Shown here in pieces: positions 56,365 through 64,000 of a stretch of 64,000 bases of DNA (within the stretch, counting starts at the first letter, position 1; each line of letters begins with the position of its first letter). The DNA is from Heterocephalus glaber (taxonomy: Eukaryota; Chordata; Mammalia; Rodentia; Bathyergidae). The notes under the pieces are model-generated. The model saw only the letters and a list, made by a program, of their open reading frames with translations. It ran no database searches and had not been told where the DNA came from. The stretch covers positions 11,075,017 to 11,139,016 of the forward strand of contig NW_004624776.1 in NCBI RefSeq assembly GCF_000247695.1, read 5' to 3'. The position numbers were made by a program, and so were the translations under genes.

Positions 56365-59110
56365 AAGAAAAGAACTGAGACAACCATTGTTGCCCTAAGG
56401 GGCCCATTTTCACTTTTTTTCCAATAACTGCAACGTTTTTATACTTACCGATTAACTCAAAGCACGACTGCAAAAACCCCAGGACCTACAGAGGATCAGG
56501 AGAGAAGGGAGGCTGAGAGGGGAAGGCCGGAGTGGCCCTGAGAAAGGCCCCCGGGGAGGGCCAGGCCCTGTGCTCTGCTGGAGCCCCTCCCACGTTGAGT
56601 TTGTTCCCACTGCGCCTACACCCCTCATGGTTGCCTTGAAGTTTACAAAAGTCCTGTCAGTTAGCCACAAACAGTTTAGATTTAATACATCTTGTGATTT
56701 TGTCCTGTAAAAAACCCCCAAAACTACAAGGGAGATAGTTGCTGTATTTTTCAACTTCATTCATAATAAAAATAGAAATGAAGATAAGGGAAAAATTAGA
56801 AAATGTTAAATTCCAGAGTAAAGGCAGAGTGCTACTCAACAGTTCCACTCTTTTTCTTTCAAGGAGAAAATGGACTCAAATGAGCGAGGATGGAGCCGCT
56901 GTGCTGCCACTGGGCAGGGCACGGTGTGCATTTTTCACCCTACTCCGCTGTATCTTTCCACCCTGGAAGGCGAGGGAATGGGGGATTCGTTGGGACCTGG
57001 AGAAGGTCACTGGCGGCCAGTTCTCTGCACTCTGCATCCTGCTGTCTGGCATTGTTACCACTTAGCTTTGACAAACCCTAGGATGATGACAAACAGGTGG
57101 CCCGGCCGTGGAAGTAATCAGGAAAACAAACCATGGTGGCTCATTTGGGATCCTTTTCTGTGGGGGACGTTAGCAGACAAATAAGTCCAAGAATAATAGG
57201 AAATGGCATGTTAGACCAACCATGGATGGGAAAGCAAGGGTCATAGCAACAGGAATTGCTCTGTTCATAGGTGGTGAACGAGAGAACCCGAACCGAAACC
57301 TCAGATCCTCACTCCCCCTATCCAAGGCTACGGAGAGAAGTGTCGTCTGTTGGGTATTTTCTGTGTTCAGGCACTTTGCCCATTTCCTCATCCAATCTCC
57401 ACAGCAGGGGAACCATTATCCCCACATGCAGAATCAGAGACCCCGGACTCAAAGTGGGTAGAAAATTTGTCCAGTGTCTGTTGATAGGAAGAAGGAGGTG
57501 GTTATAAATGTTGTACCTTCCTGTTCTATTGTCCCCCCAACCTAAACATTGTAATGCCGCCGTTCAGGAGTTCGGATATGTCTTTGGGTACATCTAGAGC
57601 ATCCATTTGTCCACAGACTGAGTCAGTGACTCTGCTATCCCCTTCTGCAAGGCAACAACAGTCTCAGCATCCAGCCTCCCTGATGCCTCTCGAAGTACAC
57701 TGAGCTGGGAAATAACCTTCCAGCAGGCTCGCAGTGGCCTTGTCCACCAGGAGGGAGAAGAAACCTTCTTCTTTCTAGATAAGGATTTTCTGTTAACCTC
57801 AGCACCCGTGGCTATGTGTTCAACTTTCATTGCTGTGCCTTTGAGAGTTGTGGACAATCATGGTGTATAATTAAAGCCAGTTAGTTTTAAGCTAACTCCA
57901 GAAACATTCTAAGCCAGCAGCACAGGCTCAGGAAGGGAGCCAGGTACTAGGGAATGTTTTCAGGCCCATGGAAATGCTCCCCCACACCCATTTCTTATCA
58001 GAGTGAGGGGCTCCATTTTGCTCTTACCCACATGACAGACAGCAGGGACCCATCCAGGGTACCCTTGGAAACCTACCCTGGCAACCTGCCATGGCCTATG
58101 CCTGCATCGAGGACGCATGGCAAGGCCACACAGTGGCGGCTGGCTCCGGGGGAGGATGTCACTAAGTGCACTGCCACTCTGTCATATGCGTAAGGTCACG
58201 GGGCCAGAAGGCTCAGCCCCCAGAGCGCCGCCTGCCCCGCTCCTGCCCACCCTCCTAAGCCCAAGTGTGGTGACATAAGGCTCACCTTGCATGTGGAAAC
58301 GAGGTCACGTGTGCGACAGTATGGCTCAGGGCTCGAGGAACAGGGGAAGCCTGGGCAGGTATTAAGGTGTTGAAGAATTTATGAGATGATCCAAGATACG
58401 CTCACTGGGGCCAAGTAAGGAGGGCTGGCCTGACTTCCTCATGCTCGTCTCAGAGAGAAGTCCATGAGGCTGTGCCCACCAGGCTCCACTTAACTCTCCC
58501 CAGGACATAGGGTCAGTGAGTGACTTGTATGTACTAGAACTTACCCAAGGCAGGACAGGATGGCCATCATGAAGGCTTAGCCACTCCAAGGCAGGGAGCA
58601 AAGCCAGCTTCACACAATCCCAGTCATCTTTGCCATGAGAGGGAGGCAGAAGCCATTCTTCAAAGACATCTTGGGCACATGGATGGCCATCTGCCTCTTC
58701 AAAGGGGTGTCCAAGTCCCCAGAGAGCAGCAGAGAAAGGAAGGAAGAGAGAGGGCAGTCTGACCTAAGAGGTCTCTCACAATAGATGTACAGGCCCTGTG
58801 ATGCTCTGGGGAAAGTCAGCAACCAGCGTCCTCTGGATTCTGGTCACCAAGGAAGGGGTGACAAATGACATACGTTCCTCAAAGTGAAACAGACCACAAA
58901 ACTAAAAGATGAATCAAAGAGCCAGAGATGAGCTGGCTAGACAAGGCTAGATTTGTTTCTTAAGTTGCAGAATATGAATGCCCAGAAGAGACGAATCCTC
59001 CCTGCTTTGTACTGGATCAGCACCGCCTCCCCGCGCCCCCCCCCGCCCCATCCTCACCAAACCCTTCCCCGTCAGCAGGTTCACCTGCCTGGCTGGCGCT
59101 TCATGGTTTG
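56365..59110. other. Mostly unique intergenic stretch
   Basis: A MIR antisense fragment lies near 57350-57470 (CTCACTCC-side decay, AACCATTATCCCCACATGCA). Open frames near 56739-57507 overlap in several frames and have no family signature. A C-run of about nine occurs near 59037-59045. No gene seen. Confidence 0.45.
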
Positions 59111-59117
59111 GGGACTG

Positions 59118-59131
59118 GCGCCATCTGCTGT
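59118..59131 (-). promoter_or_regulatory. CTCF-like motif
   Basis: On the minus strand ACAGCAGATGGCGC matches 13 of 14 positions of CCASYAGRKGGCRS. Confidence 0.4.
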
Positions 59132-59329
59132 CAGGTTGTCCCTCTTGCTAGGTAAATGACCTTTCTTTTTAAAAGTTCTGCAATTCGCATAGCCACAACA
59201 ATAAAGCTTTTATCCACTGTCTGCATCTACCTTTGGGCATTTTTAGTCTTCAAAACCAGTAAAAATTACCCAGTAGTCCATATCAAAATTCTCTTCCTCC
59301 CCTCACTCCACACAGGGACGTGGAGGGCA

Positions 59330-59331
<2 letters not shown>

Positions 59332-59379
<48 letters not shown>
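59332..59379. repeat. (CA)n microsatellite
   Basis: About 24 uninterrupted CA units, a long pure run and so likely polymorphic. Confidence 0.97.
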
Positions 59380-59381
<2 letters not shown>

Positions 59382-59689
59382 CTTTATATCAGAGGCCAGG
59401 AAGGACCAGCAATGGCCGCTTATTCGGAAAACATTAGTGGACAAGGTAAAGTGGAGATCGAGCTTTGTTGGCAATCCACTCGGTGAGTTAAATACCGAGG
59501 TGAGCGTGCTCTTTGGGGTCATGCCGTTCCATGTCCTCACTGGTCACACTACTTGCTGCAAAATGGCTCTGTAAAGAAGGACACACACAGATGCATATTC
59601 CCCACAGACTTGGTTCCCAAGCCAGCACGAGGTGGGACCAGCTGCTGGGCTGGCCCAGGAGCCCAGTGTTTAAAGAGTAGATTAACTGA

Positions 59690-59930
59690 TAGAATCAGTT
59701 GATTCACTGATACATTCGCTGAGTACCTCCATGGCCCAGGCACTAGACGCTGCCAACAAAGCAGAGAAAAGATCAGAAATGTAAACGCAGAATGTAAATA
59801 GTGTGCAAATTGTAGTTGGGAGACAGACAACAAATAAGTAAAGATACTTTCTTATGAGTATAGCTGTTATAAGGGAGGTGAACCAAGCTGTGATGATTCT
59901 GTAGTGAGAAGGCCCGTGTGGGGTCTCCCA
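59690..59930 (+). repeat. L2 LINE fragment
   Basis: CGCTGAGTACCTCCATGGCC, then CAGGCACTAGACGCTGCCAA, then GGGAGACAGACAACAAATAA: canonical L2 order. Confidence 0.75.
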
Positions 59931-60200
59931 GTTGACCCTGAAAGGCAGAAAAGCTCTAGGGGAACCCTGGGGAGGGGCGAGGTGTGAAACGGAATTTCAA
60001 CACAATCTTTTCTCTGTCAGAAAACAATGCTTTGGCCAAGATGAACATATTGTGTGGACAGAAATGAACAGGAACTTTCTAGTGGTGATGGTTTCCTACA
60101 GAGGAAGTGAATTAGCTATTGTGTTCAGTTTTGAAATTCTAGATTACTTTTTAAAAATAAGAGGACCGTGACACGGGCTACAGCAAGGGAGATGGCAAGG

Positions 60201-60214
60201 CCACTAGGTGGCGC
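60201..60214 (+). promoter_or_regulatory. CTCF-like motif, full core match
   Basis: CCACTAGGTGGCGC satisfies all 14 positions of CCASYAGRKGGCRS. It points away from the minus-strand motif at 59118-59131. Confidence 0.5.
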
Positions 60215-60634
60215 CGTAGTCCCAAAAATGGGTTGGACCCCAAACAGGCAGAACCGGTGCCGGGAGTCCTTGGTCCTCTTTCCCTAGAGGGAAGGGTAGT
60301 CTCTTAAACCTCTCCACCTGAGGTCCTAACAAAGGCTTGCTTTCCCTTTTTCAAGAACATGAGCTCTGTATTACACCTCCTTCGCACTGTGTTATATCTC
60401 TCCTCCAGGCCCACAGCACCCAGGGTCCCCTCCGCCCTCCCCAGGAGCCCGAGGCTGTGGAAGTAAACGGAAAGTTGGATGCGCTCTGCCCTTCTCGTTC
60501 CCGCTGGAAGACTTGCAGGAATGTGTTTGTTGGGAATAGGGATTAAAGAGCCCTGATAATTGGGCACAAACTCTGGGGTGGAAGAAGACTTTTTGTCATT
60601 TAGGAGACTGAGTAGAAGACTCAGCCGGAGTTCC

Positions 60635-60745
60635 AGTACTGAACAACTTGCCCAGCATAGTGACAAGTGCTTTGCATCCATTTTAACTCCTCCATAAGGA
60701 AGGTGCTGCTGCAGTCCAAGCGAGGAATCTGAGGCTCGGGAGGTA
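60635..60745 (-). repeat. MIR SINE fragment, inverted
   Basis: GTGACAAGTGCTTTGCATCC, then GAGGAATCTGAGGCTCGGGA. Confidence 0.65.
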
Positions 60746-61164
60746 CATGTTCATTTACTATAAAGAGGGCTTTTAAAGCAATTAGGGAAGATTGAAAATC
60801 AATCTGGGAAGCCCTTGATCAGAGCTGTGAATAGGGAGATTCTTATGATTGTGGGCAGGTAGATTAGATAATATTCACAGTCTCTTCCAAATACCAAAAT
60901 CTCCAATTCTGTTTTGTGCTTTAGGGTCTGAGGGTGATGGAAAGACAGTAGGAATGTGTAGCTTTAGACTTCAATCCTGAAGAACACAAGACCATGCTTG
61001 GGGAAGGACAGTCATGAAGAACTAGTTTGGACAAGGAAGATGAATCTGGTTTAGGATTAAGTTGTTTTTTTGTTTTTTCATTTTGTTTGGTATAGCAAGA
61101 GGAAGATTTGTTGTTTCCTAAGGTATTTTAGGAAGTCTTCATGGGGGGAGGGGGGATACATACG

Positions 61165-61532
61165 TCAGGTGAGACAAAATACCAGACACCCAAAGTTAAA
61201 GGGGAAAGGGTTTATTTAGCTCACAGTTTGTAGAGGCTTCAGTTCATAATTGGCTGGATCCAAGGCAGGGTGGCACAGCAGAGGGGCAACAAACAGTTCA
61301 TGGCAGTGGAAGACAACAAAAGCAACAAGGGACCTTAACAGTGCCTTTCTGCCCCTTTAGCATTCTATCTAGGCTACTGGGATTAGGGAAGTGGCAAACC
61401 ACTCAGTGAATGATATAGTAATCACACACCCTTAATCCCAGCATCACGAACTCTAGATCCAGCCACCTCTGAAAAAGCACCATCTAAGACTGCATGAGGC
61501 TTTGGGGGGACATTTAGACACAGCCATAACAG
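61165..61532 (-). repeat. MaLR (MST/MLT-like) solo LTR, inverted
   Basis: AGACAAAATACCAGACACCC, then GGGTTTATTTAGCTCACAGT and TGAGGCTTTGGGGGGACATT, then AGACACAGCCATAACA: antisense of the LTR type at 50655-51000. No coding content. Confidence 0.75.
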
Positions 61533-61534
61533 AA

Positions 61535-62080
61535 GTCCAGCCTGGACAAAGGCCCAGAGTGAAGACCAAATCTAGGATAGGTCCTAGGACAGCCCAGCTG
61601 GGTCCTCAAATGGAGAGCAGGTCAGCATTCTGCTGTCACAGATGTCTTCCTGTCACCCACTGGGCTACCTCCTCCTCCTCCTTGGTGCCAGGGGCCCCCA
61701 GGCTTTGAGTTTCTGGCCTTGGCTGGAGTTTTCACTCCTGCACTGGTTAAAGGAGAGGCTTCCTGAAGGGCCGAGCCAGAAAGCTGCTGACAGTGTGTGG
61801 GGCATACCCAGGGCACCAACCAATGCATTGGGATTTATCCTAAGCTGCCAAGGGGATAGAGCAGGAGAGGAACATGGAGGAAGCCAGGTTTTAGGAAGAA
61901 TAGCTGTGGGTAGGTAGATACAGGCTTGATCCGAGACTGGAAGCAGGAGCTTGCCGGAAGGATTGTTGGATTGGCCGAAGGGTTGGATTTCCTGTCTGTG
62001 CCATTTATACCAGCTGCTCCCTCCACCCTCTGTCTCCACACTCTTGCCCTTGGCTCCAGCTGAAGGCTCCTGCAAAGTCC
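61535..62080. other. Intergenic stretch, no gene seen
   Basis: Overlapping frames on both strands (up to 150 codons on the minus strand) without any family signature. Confidence 0.45.
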
Positions 62081-62149
62081 TTAGGAGCCCTTCGAGCCCA
62101 GCCCAGCTCCCACCCATGGAACTGTGTTCAATACTGTTATCAAATTACA

Positions 62150-62290
62150 ACAAGCCTGTCTCTGTGCTAGACAGTCAGCACTTTGAGGACAGGGATTGTA
62201 TTTTACTCTCCTAGGGTTCAGCAATGCGGCACAAACAGTGACAAGTGAGGAGAAGGGGCTGGATGCATGGGTGGATGAATGAATATATTC
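62150..62290 (+). repeat. L2 LINE 3' end
   Basis: GCACTTTGAGGACAGGGATT, then GTATTTTACTCTCCTAGGGT, then GGATGGATGAATGAAT-like tail. Confidence 0.65.
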
Positions 62291-62544
62291 AGAGGTAGCA
62301 TTTCCAAGTAGAGTGACATGAGCACAATAAGGAGCAGAGCAGAAAACAAAAGATGTGCTCCTGTTCCCTATACACCTATCCTCAAAAGCACATGGAGACC
62401 TTGTTTTTTCCAGGATCCTTTGGGACCCTGGAGGATTCGCAGAATGCTGAAGCTGCCACGTCCTCAGCAGCTGGTAACAGCCACTCCTCTTCGTGAGAAA
62501 AATCTCCTGCTGCACAGTAACTGAACTGGCCCTTTTTTATTTAT

Positions 62545-62640
62545 TTTAATTTTTATTTTATTTTTTGGTACCGGGGACCGAATTCGGGACCTTGTGTTCG
62601 TGAGGCAGGTGGTAGAACCACTGAGCTAAATCCCCGGCCC
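62545..62640 (-). repeat. ID-type tRNA-derived SINE with target duplication, inverted
   Basis: T-rich tail, then GGTACCGGGGACCGAATTCG, then CCACTGAGCTAAATCCCCGG. Flanked by TGAACTGGCCCTTTT on both sides. Confidence 0.95.
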
Positions 62641-63084
62641 TGAACTGGCCCTTTTAAAAATCAATTTTATGCCACTGCCTGGGCTACAGGCATGGGAGCT
62701 TTCTTCCTCTGGATGAGTGATTTTTTTTTTCAAGACACAAATATAAATCACTACTTCTACATCATATCGGCTATGCTTCTGATCTAAGTCATCATGTAGG
62801 CACTGGGTCACTCCCATGGTTGTGTAATGGGTTTGTCACACATCTGGACATCTGTCTGTGATATTGATCTACATTTACTGGTGTCTCTGCTGAGTCCAAG
62901 GGACATGGTTGGAGCCCTGGAAATTGCAGTCAACATCTGCTTTATTTCCTTCTCTGGGAAGAAGCATAAAGTGAAAGAAGAAAACCTCAGAATTGGATGT
63001 GGCCTTTACTGGCATAGATCTATAACAGTTTCCCCGAATTGTGCTCTCCCCTCCCCAATTATCTAGCTTTGAAGCCTCCCTGCT

Positions 63085-63215
63085 CAGAAGAGGCCAGAAA
63101 GTAGAATGGTCAAGCACTTTTACCTCAGCTCTGCTAATCTTCATTGTGCGGCTTTGGGGAGATGACTTAGCCACGGCATTCCCATCTGTCAGACTAAGGG
63201 ACTTCCAGTACTTGC
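63085..63215 (+). repeat. MIR SINE fragment
   Basis: TCAGCTCTGCTAATCTTCAT, then GGGGAGATGACTTAGCCACG, then CATTCCCATCTGTCAGACTA. Confidence 0.6.
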
Positions 63216-63397
63216 ACGGACACAGTATGACCATGCACTTTGGAGGGTACTTCGCAGGGAAGCACTTAATGAGGAGCTGTTCTCATCTCCTTCTGAACCA
63301 CCCTGTCTGGTCCCTCCTCTGATGTGTGGTCTCTTTCACGGCTGAGACAGGCTGTTCTGGTTATTGTAGGATAGCAACTAAAAAGTGCTGTAAATCT

Positions 63398-63401
63398 CAC
63401 A

Positions 63402-63435
<34 letters not shown>
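63398..63435. repeat. (AC)n microsatellite
   Basis: About 18 AC units with one interruption near the left end. Confidence 0.95.
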
Positions 63436-63437
<2 letters not shown>

Positions 63438-63892
63438 TCTCAGTCTTCCCAGAACACAGCCTCTTCAGGGAAATACAATGAAGTCTGAAGGTGATCTGTG
63501 AAGTGGTCTCTCTCACTTGGCCAAGCGTGGATCCCGGGGTTCCAGTTTTCTTGCAGTGACTCCAGCTTTATTCCACCAATCCGCAGTTCCCCAGGGACAC
63601 AGAAGACTCGCGGTGACAGTGTCCCCAAAGTCTGGACGTGTGCCTCCCAGATATGCATCTTCCATGAGGAATATCCCATTCTATCCTCCAACCCCACAGG
63701 TGAGTGTTTCCAGGCTGGGCTCTAAGGTGCAGACAGAGCACACAGCAGGGAAACACAGGTCTCTGAACTCTGTTGATGTTTGCTGAGTGTTTCCAAGTGG
63801 AGGCCTAGTCTTTACCTAACACCCTCGCTGGGAAGAGAATAATTATTCCCCCAAACATAAGTTAGCTTGTGTGTCTATCCTCTGTGTATTGT

Positions 63893-64000
63893 TTTTCCCA
63901 TTAAGTTTATTGGTACATTTCCGGTATAAAATACAGTTACATTCATCATTGGGATCTTGTACCATTACATGAGTATCTTGGTTCTTATTTTTTTCCCCTT
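63893..64000 (-). mobile_element. Possible lineage-specific L1 3' end, inverted, cut by the window edge
   Basis: CATTAAGTTTATTGGTACAT, then ACAGTTACATTCATCATTGG, resembles the start of 24667-24905. Assignment uncertain. Confidence 0.3.

Overview
This is mammalian nuclear DNA and, from its short interspersed repeats, almost certainly from a rodent. It holds 7SL-derived B1 monomers, tRNA-derived ID-type elements and dimeric B1/ID copies, beside older mammal-wide MIR, L2, L1, MaLR and Tigger copies. The SINE mix looks non-murine, but I cannot name the species. | Layout. Positions 1-4647, minus strand, carry the first four coding exons of GTF3A (transcription factor IIIA), with the CpG-rich promoter at about 4650-4870. 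The gene runs off the left end after zinc finger 4. All four exons are joined by canonical splice sites in matching phase, and the reading frame appears to begin at a CUG codon in a strong Kozak context. | From about 4870 to 64000 I find no convincing protein-coding gene. In mammals the region upstream of GTF3A is a large interval towards RASL11A, RPL21 and USP12, and this stretch fits that interval. It contains ordinary repeats: MIR, L2, MLT/MST-like LTRs, L1 3' ends, four Tigger-type DNA transposons, one hAT element with an 8-bp target duplication, and about fourteen copies of one ID-type SINE, many with clear target-site duplications. It also contains a decayed retrocopy of CHPT1 (45205-46025) and a 100-N assembly gap (44524-44623). 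| The unique stretches hold candidate regulatory sites: a homeobox/E-box-rich block near 10040-10450, a CRE at 18173, and CTCF-like motifs at 20516, 48052, 59118 and 60201. One 90-codon ORF with a signal-peptide-like start (27957-28229) is recorded as speculative. | No new gene system is visible. The most useful observations are the CUG start of GTF3A, the hAT element, the divergent CTCF-like pair and the exon-missing CHPT1 retrocopy. Family names for repeats come from recognition by eye, not from a database search.
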